Source: Chryseobacterium balustinum (GTDB lineage: Bacteria; Bacteroidota; Bacteroidia; Flavobacteriales; Weeksellaceae). Taken from it: a DNA stretch of 64,000 bases. The first letter of the stretch is position 1, and the number at the start of each line of letters is the position of its first letter. The DNA is taken from positions 1 through 64,000 of the forward strand of contig NZ_FUZE01000023.1 in assembly GCF_900168205.1 (NCBI RefSeq). The letters are read 5' to 3'. Under the pieces are notes generated by a model. That model saw only the letters and a program-made list of their open reading frames with translations, had not been told where the DNA came from and made no database searches. This document shows, in pieces, positions 41,510-51,128 of the stretch. Both the position numbers and the translations under genes were made by a program.

Positions 41510-43927
41510 CTAGAAATCAAATTTTACACTTGCGCCTATAGTTCTTCCCGGAAGTGTTCTTGCTCTTACAATTCCGTTGGTTCCCTGCATGCTTCCTTCT
41601 TCTGCCTCTGTTATTGCCAATGCATTGAATACATTGTTGGCATTAACATTCACCGTTAAATTCTTCAACAACCTGTAAGAAATATATGGATTTACAATCA
41701 CATAACCCGGCATGATCAGTTTATTGCTATCCTGAGTAAATGCTTTTGTAGATCCGACTGCGAAGAAACCAAAGCTTAATTTTTCAATATTCACATTCGG
41801 GTTGAAAGAATACATCAATTTCGGAGTTCTTCTTGGCATATTACCAATAATGGTCTGATCAATTGCGTTTTTAATTTCGGCGTGTGTATAAGTTAATCCG
41901 GCTTTGATGTCAAAATTTTTATTGATCTTGTAAAATCCGTCTAACTCGACTCCAAAAGACTCATATTTATTTTCAGTTCTAAGCTGTGTAGTTGCTTCAT
42001 AATTTGCTTCGATCGTTTTAGCCTGAAACAAAGTCGTATTCAGGAAATAGTTTGAACCTCTTAATTTATACCCTACTTCAATCTGATTCAATTTATTAAC
42101 TTTCACCGCATCTAAAGCAGGATCATCATTATTCGTATAATTGTAGCCAGCAAAAAGAATTCTGTCTGCGGAGGCACTTCCGCCCTGGCTTACTCTTGCA
42201 AAAACTGCATTACGGGAATTTAAAGCATAATTTGCTCCAAATGAATATCCAAGAATACCATATGTGTAATCCACAGGAACGGTTCCGTTTACCACTTCAA
42301 CTGCCAGTTCCGGAGTTTCCAAAGTTCCATTTTGATTAATATCTATTGCTCTTGTGGTATTCTGTGTTCCTGAAAAACTTCCCGATACATTTCCAAAATC
42401 ATATCTTGCACCAAGATCCAACGTTAATTTTTCTATTGGATTTATTTCTATCTGAGCGTGTGGTGCAATCACCGAATATTTCGTATCATAATTCCTGTTA
42501 ACTCCCCCAAAGGCCGGAACACCGTAATTCAGAAGTCCGTTGTCTGTAATTTTTGTTCCTGTATTACTGACAATATCAACCAATCTGGCGTTGTTATCAG
42601 AAACTTCCATCAGGTACGTATTCCAGTTCCACGAAATATTGATGTTTTGAGAACTGTTGTATACACCTGCATTCATTTTCACCTTACTCCATTTTTTGCT
42701 GATATTGATGTCACTGAAGAAATTATTAAGATTATTCATTTTGGTGTTGAACAAAACGGTTTTCATGTATTTTGCATTGCTATCAACTGCGGTATTTGTT
42801 CCTGCATATACTGCACTCCCATATCCTGTAACAGATTCCAAAATTTCGGGCTTGCTCCCAACAGAAGCAGGAAACGGAGCCAAAAATTGACCATCATTGG
42901 CAGCATATTTTGCTTTGGCATCCAGTTTCCAGCCAGACCCGAAGTCGTAGTTAAACTCGCCTCCAACGGTTTTTGAGACTGAATGCATTCCGTCACGAAT
43001 ATCACTTTTTAAAATTTGTCCGTTTGCACCCAGCGTAACATCATTTTTAAAATTGGAAGACTGCAAGGCACCTGTTAAAATATCATAGTTGTTTAAAGAG
43101 CTATAATCAGGATTTGAATCTGATCCCGAAACCGCAATAGGCATCGGCATGTAAGCTGCAGTACGGTCGTCCAGATATTTACCATAAATCCTGATGCTTC
43201 CCTTTTCGAATTTCTTTAATAAAGACAAACGAAATTGCCCACCGTTATTAGAAGTGTAACCAGTTTTTCTCGGTCCATCCCCTCCCCTGTAAAATCCGCC
43301 TACACCGATGTAGAAATCTTTACCAAGTGGTGTTCCATAATCGATATCTGTCCTGTAGTTTTTATAATTCAATCCTACCTGCTGGGTAATGCTTCCTCCT
43401 TCTTTTTCACCTGTTTTCGTGATAAAGTTAATGATCCCCGCTGGTGAATTGGATGCAAATACAGATGCAGAACCTCCTCTTAAAGCTTCAACACGGGATA
43501 CAAAAGAGTCAAATCTTGTAAATTGATCCTGAGTTCCAAAAGCAATATCTCCAAACTGCATGACCGGAAGACCATCTTCCTGAATCAATAAATATCTTGA
43601 ACCTCCCGCAGAAACAGGAACCCCTCTCACTGTAATATTTGAATTTCCCTCGCCTCCTGAAGATTCTGCACGAATTCCCGGAATTGTTCTGAAAATTTCA
43701 GCGGTAGTTCTTGGCGCTGAATTAATAATATCGGCTGACTTCAAGGTTGAAATGGACGTGCTTGTTTTAATAGAAGCTTTTGGATTTGAATTTCCTGTAA
43801 TGACTACCTCATCGATTGTTTTACTTCTTGGAGATATAGTGTCAGTTATTGCTGACTGAGAAAACATGAATGCTGCCATATTCATCGTCCCGAAAACCAG
43901 TAATTTTTTTATGAGCTGTGATTCCAT
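41510..43927 (-). CDS. TonB-dependent outer-membrane receptor of the sugar cluster
   Basis: 805 residues from ATG 43927; a TTG at 43957 falls within the -7 box and is rejected. A signal peptide ends near FSQS, then a TonB box KTIDEVVITG, a plug with TTAEIFRTIPGIRAESSGGEGNSNITVRG and SPAGIINFITKTGEKEGG, and a 22-strand barrel ending in GRTIGASVKFDF. It resembles FecA/sugar receptor groups (CarboxypepD-free). It leads the operon under the LacI operator, so it probably brings a sugar oligomer across the outer membrane. Confidence 0.92.
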   Translation of the reverse strand: MESQLIKKLLVFGTMNMAAFMFSQSAITDTISPRSKTIDEVVITGNSNPKASIKTSTSISTLKSADIINSAPRTTAEIFRTIPGIRAESSGGEGNSNITVRGVPVSAGGSRYLLIQEDGLPVMQFGDIAFGTQDQFTRFDSFVSRVEALRGGSASVFASNSPAGIINFITKTGEKEGGSITQQVGLNYKNYRTDIDYGTPLGKDFYIGVGGFYRGGDGPRKTGYTSNNGGQFRLSLLKKFEKGSIRIYGKYLDDRTAAYMPMPIAVSGSDSNPDYSSLNNYDILTGALQSSNFKNDVTLGANGQILKSDIRDGMHSVSKTVGGEFNYDFGSGWKLDAKAKYAANDGQFLAPFPASVGSKPEILESVTGYGSAVYAGTNTAVDSNAKYMKTVLFNTKMNNLNNFFSDINISKKWSKVKMNAGVYNSSQNINISWNWNTYLMEVSDNNARLVDIVSNTGTKITDNGLLNYGVPAFGGVNRNYDTKYSVIAPHAQIEINPIEKLTLDLGARYDFGNVSGSFSGTQNTTRAIDINQNGTLETPELAVEVVNGTVPVDYTYGILGYSFGANYALNSRNAVFARVSQGGSASADRILFAGYNYTNNDDPALDAVKVNKLNQIEVGYKLRGSNYFLNTTLFQAKTIEANYEATTQLRTENKYESFGVELDGFYKINKNFDIKAGLTYTHAEIKNAIDQTIIGNMPRRTPKLMYSFNPNVNIEKLSFGFFAVGSTKAFTQDSNKLIMPGYVIVNPYISYRLLKNLTVNVNANNVFNALAITEAEEGSMQGTNGIVRARTLPGRTIGASVKFDF

Positions 43928-43954
43928 AATTCTGTTGAGTTTTTTGTTATGTCT

Positions 43955-44041
43955 CAAAAGTATTTTTTTTAAGACATCAAAAAAGTGATTTAAACGGATT
44001 GTTAACAGATGGACAATATCAAACGTTTGCGCAAACGTTTG
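43955..44041 (-). promoter_or_regulatory. LacI-type operator and promoter of the sugar operon
   Basis: The operator at 44020-44041 consists of two CAAACGTTTG palindromes joined by CG; the whole 22 bp is a perfect palindrome with the central CG of LacI/GalR sites. The -7 box TACTTTTG lies on the minus strand at 43962-43955. The LacI-family gene is divergent, 128 bp away, so one operator can control both. Confidence 0.85.
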
Positions 44042-44168
44042 CAGTTGATAACTTTTCTAAAAATTAACTTTTCATTAACAAATTAAAGGTGATTATTTAA
44101 CAAATATTAACAAAATGAATTCGTAAAATATGCTTAAATTATCCCAATAATTGACGTGATACTTCAAA

Positions 44169-45140
44169 ATGAGAAGAACTACCCTAAAAGACCTTGCTGA
44201 AATGCTTCAAATCAGTACATCTACAGTTTCAAGAGCCCTGAAGGATCATCCTGACATTAGTAATGCTGTGAAAATGAAAGTAAAAGAGGCTGCTGAAACC
44301 TTTAATTACGTTCCTAATGATTTTGCTGTTAATTTCAGGAAGAAATCATCAAAAGTTATTGGTCTTATTGTTCCTGAAATAACAATGTTCTTCATACCAT
44401 CGATCATCAACGGTATCTCGTCAGTACTGAACAAAGAAGGTTATCATTTTTTCATATTATCATCGAATGATTCATTTGAAACTGAAAAGGAACATCTGGA
44501 AACCTGCATTAATTCTAGAGTAGATGGTATTTTAATTTCCCTGACTAATGAAACGAAGGATAGTGAGCATTTAAAAAAACTGAAGGAAATGGAAATTCCG
44601 ACCATTATTTTTGACAAAACCGTTTCTCAAAACATTTTCCAATCTATAGTTTTTGATAACGTTAAAAATGCTGAATTGTGCGCCGATAAATTAATTAATC
44701 ATGGATGCAAAAATATACTCGCCATCTTTGGTGACGAAAATTTAGAAATTACACAAAGCAGATTGGTTTCATTTGAAAATCGAATTAAACAATTTCCTGG
44801 AGTTACCCTAAACATTATTTATTGCAACTCCACTGATTTCGTAAAGGAAAAATTAGATATAATACTGAATGACGATTCTATCGATGGTTTTTTTGCCATG
44901 AGTGATGAAACACTGATGGGACTACATAGCTCATTAATTAAAAGAAGCCTGAATAATACCAACAAAAAAGTGGTTTCGATAAGTGAGGGCACTTTACCAA
45001 AATATCTTGATGAAACGTACGAATATCAAATAAATGACGGATATGAAATGGGAACCTTTGCTGCAACACAATTGCTCAATTCCATAAAAAATCCTGTATC
45101 GGGAACTTATGAAGCAGAAACTACGGTACACCATCTTTAA
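44169..45140 (+). CDS. LacI family transcriptional regulator
   Basis: 323 residues. The N-terminal HTH is TTLKDLAEMLQISTSTVSRALKDHPDIS with hinge helix YVPNDFAVNFRKKSSKVIGLIVPEI; a periplasmic-binding-protein-like sugar domain follows (GILISLTNETKDSE, AIFGDENLEITQSR). In this phylum such regulators may activate or repress. It is divergent from the receptor operon and has the perfect LacI operator between, so it is the cluster's regulator with a sugar as ligand. Confidence 0.95.
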   Translation: MRRTTLKDLAEMLQISTSTVSRALKDHPDISNAVKMKVKEAAETFNYVPNDFAVNFRKKSSKVIGLIVPEITMFFIPSIINGISSVLNKEGYHFFILSSNDSFETEKEHLETCINSRVDGILISLTNETKDSEHLKKLKEMEIPTIIFDKTVSQNIFQSIVFDNVKNAELCADKLINHGCKNILAIFGDENLEITQSRLVSFENRIKQFPGVTLNIIYCNSTDFVKEKLDIILNDDSIDGFFAMSDETLMGLHSSLIKRSLNNTNKKVVSISEGTLPKYLDETYEYQINDGYEMGTFAATQLLNSIKNPVSGTYEAETTVHHL

Positions 45141-45348
45141 ATTAAGTAATTATAAAGAATATTAATTAATTGGCAATATTACATTTCCACTATCCAACCA
45201 ATACATTGCTGAGTATAAATATTCTTCACTTCAAAGCTAGAAAATTGCTTTTGACGATGTCTTGACTTAACTTGTAGTCAAAACTTTACTAAGGGATTTG
45301 GCTTTATTTTTGAGATTCATAAAAAAATAAATCTAATCAACTTTACAC

Positions 45349-45756
45349 ATGAAAACATTAATATTAATATTCATTTTCTCTATTTTTTCAACAGCAATTT
45401 TTGCTCAAAGTAACAATCATCAACTCTCAAGTCATATTTTGGATATTTCCAAAGGCTCACCTGCTGTAGGAGTATCCATCAAATTGGAAAAGTATAATGA
45501 CAAATCTAAATCATGGAACTTCGTTGAAGAAAAAATTACAGATTCAAACGGGAGAATTTCAGATTTTCTGCCTTCCGATAAATCTAATTTAGGTATTTAC
45601 AAGCTGACATATTTTACGAGTCCATACTTTAAGAGTAATAATACGGAAAGTTTTTATCCTTTTATAGAAGTTGTTTTTCAAATCAAAGATAAAAATCATT
45701 ATCATGTTCCAATCACGCTTTCTGCCTATGGATATTCTACATATAGAGGGAATTAA
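45349..45756 (+). CDS. Exported hydroxyisourate hydrolase (transthyretin-like)
   Basis: 135 residues with a signal peptide to about residue 19 (FAQS). The transthyretin-like HIUase signatures are present: LSSHILDISKGSPAVGVSI at the start and the C-terminal SAYGYSTYRGN, the form of the Y-R-G-S tail that closes the active site, plus conserved His and Arg. The enzyme hydrolyses 5-hydroxyisourate in urate breakdown. An exported form is common in Bacteroidota. No other purine genes are nearby, so its context says little. Confidence 0.88.
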   Translation: MKTLILIFIFSIFSTAIFAQSNNHQLSSHILDISKGSPAVGVSIKLEKYNDKSKSWNFVEEKITDSNGRISDFLPSDKSNLGIYKLTYFTSPYFKSNNTESFYPFIEVVFQIKDKNHYHVPITLSAYGYSTYRGN

Positions 45757-46014
45757 TTTATATTAAAGTTAATAATACAATCGCTTTTGATTAGAATGTA
45801 GAAGAAGTCTGAATTTCAATATTCCAAGGCTGCAAGTATAAAATATTTTTTGGTAAAGAGATCTTGATAATGGTACAGTTTCTTTTTCTAAAACTTTTTA
45901 ACTAATTAAAATTTATCAATTCATATATGTTATCAAGAGAAAATCCTCTACAAGATATCGGCTAAATTAATGAATAAGTTTAGATATGTATTCTAAAAAT
46001 ATTGTAGATAAAAG

Positions 46015-46644
46015 TTAGATAATCTGATGCGCATAAGATGATATATCACTGATCGCTTTCTCAATTTTCCTTCTGTCATCCTCAGAAGTTAAATCAAAAC
46101 CCAAAAAATTACTGTGTTTTGTTACAGTACTAAGGTTTAAGTGATAAATTCCCGCAAGAACTATAGCTATTGACGCTCTATATTCTTCAGATTTTTCATC
46201 AAAATTCGATTCTGTACTATTTAGATACAGGCCTTGACCAACTTCTTCTCGCTGTTCATATAATTCTGCAAGAATAGGACGGTTCTCAGAAAGTTGCCAA
46301 AGCATGATCTTCTGTAATTCTTTATTTTTCCTTATACCTTCAAACTGTTTAAGCAAAGCCAATTCTAAAAGATCTTTTTCAGATGCTGGAAGGTCTACAT
46401 CAATCTTTTTTTCGTCTATTACACTCCAGTAATCCTTCATTCTGATATACTCATCAATAAGGTTATCAGTACTTCCGAAGTATTCATATATTAATTTTTT
46501 ATCAAATCCGGCAACTAATGCTATTTTACTGACCGTTAATTCTAAATAACCTTTAGTTCTCAAAATTTTCCCGACTGCTCTCAGTATTTTTTGTTTGGTT
46601 TTTTCTTTATTCCTAATAGAACCTCGTACAATTTTTCTAGACAT
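46015..46644 (-). CDS. TetR family transcriptional regulator
   Basis: 209 residues. The N-terminal HTH is KQKILRAVGKILRTKGYLELTVSKIALVAGFDKKLIYEYFGSTDNLIDEYI; the all-helical ligand domain follows (KQFEGIRKNKELQKIMLWQLSENRPILAELYEQREEVG). The ligand and target are unknown. It stands alone between two long intergenic stretches. Confidence 0.9.
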   Translation of the reverse strand: MSRKIVRGSIRNKEKTKQKILRAVGKILRTKGYLELTVSKIALVAGFDKKLIYEYFGSTDNLIDEYIRMKDYWSVIDEKKIDVDLPASEKDLLELALLKQFEGIRKNKELQKIMLWQLSENRPILAELYEQREEVGQGLYLNSTESNFDEKSEEYRASIAIVLAGIYHLNLSTVTKHSNFLGFDLTSEDDRRKIEKAISDISSYAHQII

Positions 46645-47025
46645 AATCTATTCTTTAAAATTTCATTAAGCAATTAATTTATCGATTTAATATGAATGGA
46701 CATTTTAAGACTAAAAATTTAAAATATCTTTTAATTTAAATACTAATCTTCTGATACAAGCATCATAAAAATAAATATTTCTAAAATGCTTGAAAATATA
46801 TCCAATAAGTATGATATTAATATTATTGTGGAATTAATTATTTAATCTTGAAAACATCCGCACTTAAAATTGTAATTGTAAAATTTGTAAACAAATGGTG
46901 AATAGAAAAATTTCACGATTCAAAAGGAATCAGTAAAGGCATTTAATGTAACAATATCGACACTCAGTTTTTTTGTTATAGTACACTACATGCCCTGAAG
47001 AAAATCCCCCACCTGCTTTATGAAA
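46645..47025. other. Intergenic region without visible gene
   Basis: A/T-rich, about 380 bp. I see no open frame with gene-like features and no clear operator; the TetR promoter must lie at its left end. Confidence 0.5.
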
Positions 47026-47048
47026 GGCCGAAAGAAAATCTTCCGGCC
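47026..47048 (-). terminator. Terminator of the choice-of-anchor L gene
   Basis: Arms GGCCGAAAGA and TCTTCCGGCC with one mismatch, loop 3 nt, about 130 bp after the stop codon of the gene at 47177. The G+C-rich foot is unlike the A/T-rich surroundings. Confidence 0.6.
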
Positions 47049-47176
47049 CTCATTAACTAACTTTTCAATACCTGAGATCTTTAAAACTCTACTTAAAAAA
47101 AGCTCATCTTAGAAAAGTTAGACTTAACCAAACTACTACTAATCATTTTTACTTATATAAAAAACTATTCTTAAGA

Positions 47177-49546
47177 TCATTCTCTGTTTTTCAACATAAT
47201 CCAGCCACTTTGCTGAAATTGTGTTTTTGATTTTTCATATTCAAAACCTATTCTGTACCAATACGTAGCAGTAGGCAATTTTCTTCCTCCGATAGTACCA
47301 TTCCAGACAGGTGTTACTTCAGAAAATTTGAATACCTCGGTACCGTAACGGTTAAAGACAGAACCTGAGAAATTTCTGAAACTGGTCAATTTTCTTAAAT
47401 CAATAACATCATTGAAGCCATCATCATTAGGAGTGATTACATTGATTATTTGAAGCGTAAAAAATTCTAAAGTACCTACACATCTAGTTCCTACCGTTCT
47501 GACATAAAGCGTATAATTCGTATTATTTGAAAGATTTGTAAAAACATTTGATGTTTGCCATATTTGCCCGTTTATTGAATATTCCAAATCTCTTACGATA
47601 TTGTTAATCGTAGGGTTTGTTGTGGTAGCTGTTATCGTATTATTCTCATAAGCTACATGGGTAAAATAAGGAGATGCAGCGGCACTTACGCTTACCGTAA
47701 AGTCTTTTGAGCATATTCCATTATTAATCGTTACGGTATAGATTCCAAGCTGATCGGCAATAATCTTCTGGGACGTAGCTCCCGTATTCCATAAGTAAGT
47801 GTAATTCAATCCGGATCCTGCATCTAATTCTATAGAGTCTCCTATACACATCTCTACATTTTGAAGCTGAGAAGTAATCGCAGGAATGACCTCTATGGTA
47901 ATTGTAGCAGGTAATGCAGATTGACAGCCATAATTACCAACTGCATATACCGAAAAACTGGTAGTTTGAAACAGCGTCACAGTCTGTGTATTGCCTGCTC
48001 CCCCAAAATTATCCCAGTTGTAAAATGTACCACCTGTCGCAGTAAGTGTCACTGATTCACCCGCACAAATTCTGATTCTTGATGATGATATACTGGCTAC
48101 CGGAGTGACAGATTTGTGTAATGTCAGTTCAATCATCTTACTGCAAAAACTACCATCCGATACTACGACAAAAAGAATCTGTCCGTCTGATCCATTATAG
48201 TTTGAGATATTGGTGATAAAACTGTTGTTTTGAGCAATAGCATCAACCTGTGTTTCATAAAAACGAAAAACAGCAGTTGGAGTTGGGCTGATTAATGGTT
48301 TTGCTGCATTCAAATCAAAATTCATTCTATCAGGTGTAGCACACAGGAGAAATGTAGCATTTTGTGCAATCGGCGTAATTCCACCAAATATAGTTATTGA
48401 AGCGGTTCCCGGACATGGATTCCCGGGTACGGTTACCTCAATCTTATACGTTCCTGGGTTTACAGCAGTAATTGTATTTGTAGTTGCCCCGGCGATTGTA
48501 GTTCCATTAAAAAACCACTGATAGAGCATTGCTGGATCGTTAACAGATGCTGTAAGAACTTGAGGAACATTATCACAAACATTAATCTCGTCAGGTAAAG
48601 TGGCACCATTTGGGTCTAATAATTCTACTCCAATATTAAATGAGCCGCCTTCTAGAAATACAGCAGAATCATAATTATTATCTAGAGCATCAGCAATTAC
48701 CATTTTAAAATGATATGCCTGACCTGCAACAACTGTTGCCGTGGCTGTTAACGGAATTGTTCGACCGTTAAAATTAGTTTCAATAGAAGTGGCATTATAT
48801 CCTGCAAAAAAAGCAGCATTGGATGCACCACAAGATAACGGCCCCCCATTATCTTCATTGGCAGGATGAATATTCGTTACACTCACAGGTCCACCACCAG
48901 CAGGAAGAATTGCCATGTTAGTGTACGGACCTCCAGTCACCGGGCGTATTAATAATGCAAATGCATCAGAATATCCACATGGAAATGATCCGGTATATTC
49001 TTCTGATGCGAACAAATAATTAAATGATATCTGATTGGTTGTCGGCACAAAATCAAATTCAAGGATAGATGCATCTTTTAATATTCCTGTAGGACTTGTT
49101 GCTGTTACAAGATCGGGATCGCTTCCAGTTCCTATATTATCTCCCAAAGTTCCACTTTCAACAGCGTTTCCCCCTTTACTTGCATATCCTGTTGAAATAA
49201 CAATTCCATTATCAAAAGGAAAATTGGTTGCAGCCTTGTTAAAATACCCCCACGATCTTTCGACAGAACTTGCAGGTAAGTTGGGGCTCACCTGAACATT
49301 TGAAATATTAGGTACAAAACATGAATTTGCTCCGGAAGAAATCAATACGTCCTTCACCAATTGTGTCGGAGTATAATCCGACTCGGGATATGCAGCTGCA
49401 TTAATATCTATGAATGCTCCTGCTTTTTTTGATAATGCTGAAATTTTTTCTTTCTTAGAAGGACGTACCTGCTGTTGAGAGTACATATCATTTGTACATA
49501 ACAAAAAAAGGAAAAATATAAAGATCCTATCTACTTTATTATTCAT
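47177..49546 (-). CDS. Secreted choice-of-anchor L protein with type B T9SS C-terminus
   Basis: 789 residues with a signal peptide (MYSQQQ). Residues about 60-300 form a choice-of-anchor L domain (NISNVQVSPNLPASSVERSWGYFN; FDFVPTTNQISFNYLFASEEYTG). Ig/PKD-like modules follow, and the end is a gliding-motility (CHU_C) type B sorting domain: ITPNDDGFNDVIDL, then FNRYGTEVFKF and GRKLPTATYWYRI. It is a surface adhesin or gel-former exported by T9SS. A 20-copy AATC repeat lies 145 bp upstream, so expression may vary between cells. Confidence 0.9.
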   Translation of the reverse strand: MNNKVDRIFIFFLFLLCTNDMYSQQQVRPSKKEKISALSKKAGAFIDINAAAYPESDYTPTQLVKDVLISSGANSCFVPNISNVQVSPNLPASSVERSWGYFNKAATNFPFDNGIVISTGYASKGGNAVESGTLGDNIGTGSDPDLVTATSPTGILKDASILEFDFVPTTNQISFNYLFASEEYTGSFPCGYSDAFALLIRPVTGGPYTNMAILPAGGGPVSVTNIHPANEDNGGPLSCGASNAAFFAGYNATSIETNFNGRTIPLTATATVVAGQAYHFKMVIADALDNNYDSAVFLEGGSFNIGVELLDPNGATLPDEINVCDNVPQVLTASVNDPAMLYQWFFNGTTIAGATTNTITAVNPGTYKIEVTVPGNPCPGTASITIFGGITPIAQNATFLLCATPDRMNFDLNAAKPLISPTPTAVFRFYETQVDAIAQNNSFITNISNYNGSDGQILFVVVSDGSFCSKMIELTLHKSVTPVASISSSRIRICAGESVTLTATGGTFYNWDNFGGAGNTQTVTLFQTTSFSVYAVGNYGCQSALPATITIEVIPAITSQLQNVEMCIGDSIELDAGSGLNYTYLWNTGATSQKIIADQLGIYTVTINNGICSKDFTVSVSAAASPYFTHVAYENNTITATTTNPTINNIVRDLEYSINGQIWQTSNVFTNLSNNTNYTLYVRTVGTRCVGTLEFFTLQIINVITPNDDGFNDVIDLRKLTSFRNFSGSVFNRYGTEVFKFSEVTPVWNGTIGGRKLPTATYWYRIGFEYEKSKTQFQQSGWIMLKNRE

Positions 49547-49690
49547 TTAAATTTTTTAAAGATTAAATAATAGTTATTACAATTAAGAAAATTTACAGAT
49601 GCTATAAGAAGCAGGTTAATTTGGAATCACATACAACCCTACTATTTAGCTCAACTTATACTGAAATAAAAAAGAGTCGAGACTAACCGT

Positions 49691-49770
<80 letters not shown>

Positions 49771-49837
49771 CTTTCACTCTTAATTACATATTAAGACAAG
49801 CCAATCAATAGCGAAGTTTCAACTTTCCTAATGACCT

Positions 49838-50698
49838 TTACTTTTTAATAATTTTCTCTGTAGCTATAATTCCGTCGATAAAAAGGACTTTCACTAAAAA
49901 AGTTCCTGCAGATGCTGAAGATAAATTAATCTCTTTTCCTTTAGAAATAAGTTTCCCCGTCAAATCGTAAACTTCAATAACTTGCACATTCTTGTCAGAT
50001 TTTAAGTAAGCATATCCATTTGTAGGATTAGGATATAGCTGAAACATATTATTTTTAAGTTTTGTATCCGCAGTGGAAAGATTGTTGTTGGTTACTTTAA
50101 AATCATCGAAATAAAGCATATAGTCCACTCCAAAATTAGGATCTGTTCCGTTAGAGGTGTAGAATGCAAACTTAGTTGTTGCACTCGTATAACTGTTTAG
50201 TGAGTATGTTTTTGTTGTTCTGGTATTGGGTATTCCAATATTGGGAGAAGCAATGCTTTCAAGCTCTTGCCAAGTCGCCCCATTATCTTGAGAAATCAAA
50301 AACTTGAACATATCATCTGTTGGAGACTGAGAAGGGGCAGCCGTAGGATCGATGGAATAGATTCCGTCACCACATCCGAAATCAAAAGAAACACTGTATC
50401 CTCCGGCAGATAAGTCAATTACTGGGCTTATGGCCCAAGAAGAAAGCCCCCCACTGTATATTTGAACTGACATGGAAGGATTGCTGTTGGTTTGATTGCT
50501 TAGAAATGATCTTTGTACCCAGTAAACATTGTATTGATCTTCATATTCGGGTCCATTTCCTACATTGGGATCAAATGAATACCCTAAATACCAATTTTGA
50601 GGGGGAAATGTTACAAAATCTTGTGTATAAACTGACGTTTGTCCAAATACACCAATATAAGCCAGCAGGCTTACGGCTAAAGAATAGATTGCTTTCAT
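49838..50698 (-). CDS. T9SS cargo protein with choice-of-anchor J (cleaved-adhesin) domain
   Basis: 286 residues from ATG 50698; a TTG 15 codons upstream is less likely. A signal peptide ends near GVFGQ. Residues about 22-205 hold a jelly-roll of the cleaved adhesin/choice-of-anchor J type (SWAISPVIDLSAGGYSVSFDFGCGDG; DNGATWQELESI; YMLYFDDFKV). A type A sorting domain ends it (QLYPNPTNGYAYLKSDKN to GIIATEKIIKK). It is secreted to the surface, with likely protein or sugar binding. Confidence 0.88.
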   Translation of the reverse strand: MKAIYSLAVSLLAYIGVFGQTSVYTQDFVTFPPQNWYLGYSFDPNVGNGPEYEDQYNVYWVQRSFLSNQTNSNPSMSVQIYSGGLSSWAISPVIDLSAGGYSVSFDFGCGDGIYSIDPTAAPSQSPTDDMFKFLISQDNGATWQELESIASPNIGIPNTRTTKTYSLNSYTSATTKFAFYTSNGTDPNFGVDYMLYFDDFKVTNNNLSTADTKLKNNMFQLYPNPTNGYAYLKSDKNVQVIEVYDLTGKLISKGKEINLSSASAGTFLVKVLFIDGIIATEKIIKK

Positions 50699-51128
50699 AT
50701 TTTTTCTAAAAATTTTCAAATAGTTTACTTTGCTTTTTAACAATAAATAGTACCTGAAAATTTTAACAAATGAAATCTTTTTGCAGTGTATTTGCTTTTA
50801 TAAAATCGCTTTGATTTAAGCATTTTTTTAATAAAAAAACTAAAAGAAATGCTCAATTTCGTGGTAAAGTACTATTTATCGTCTTCAAAATTTTCTGTAT
50901 TTAAAAAAACTTATTTACAGAACCTTTAGAAAAGCGCTTGTACATGATTCAATGATTAAAAAATTCATTAATAAAAAAAGACGTTTCGATCTTAATTTTT
51001 TAAATTTCAATAATCTTAAAAAACCATGACACAATGATAACAAACGAAAACATCACAAACATGAAAAACACTATCAGATGTAATGAATATTCTTTGAATT
51101 CTACAGTTAAAAAAACGTATATAAAATA
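50699..51128. other. Intergenic region without visible gene
   Basis: About 430 bp of A/T-rich DNA between two minus-strand genes. It must hold the promoter of the anchor J gene; I see no gene, operator or clear terminator in it. Confidence 0.5.

Noticed and set aside
42458..42976. 172-codon plus-strand frame inside the TonB receptor
   Set aside because: Antisense to the receptor barrel; Cys- and Ile-rich product without recognisable domains.
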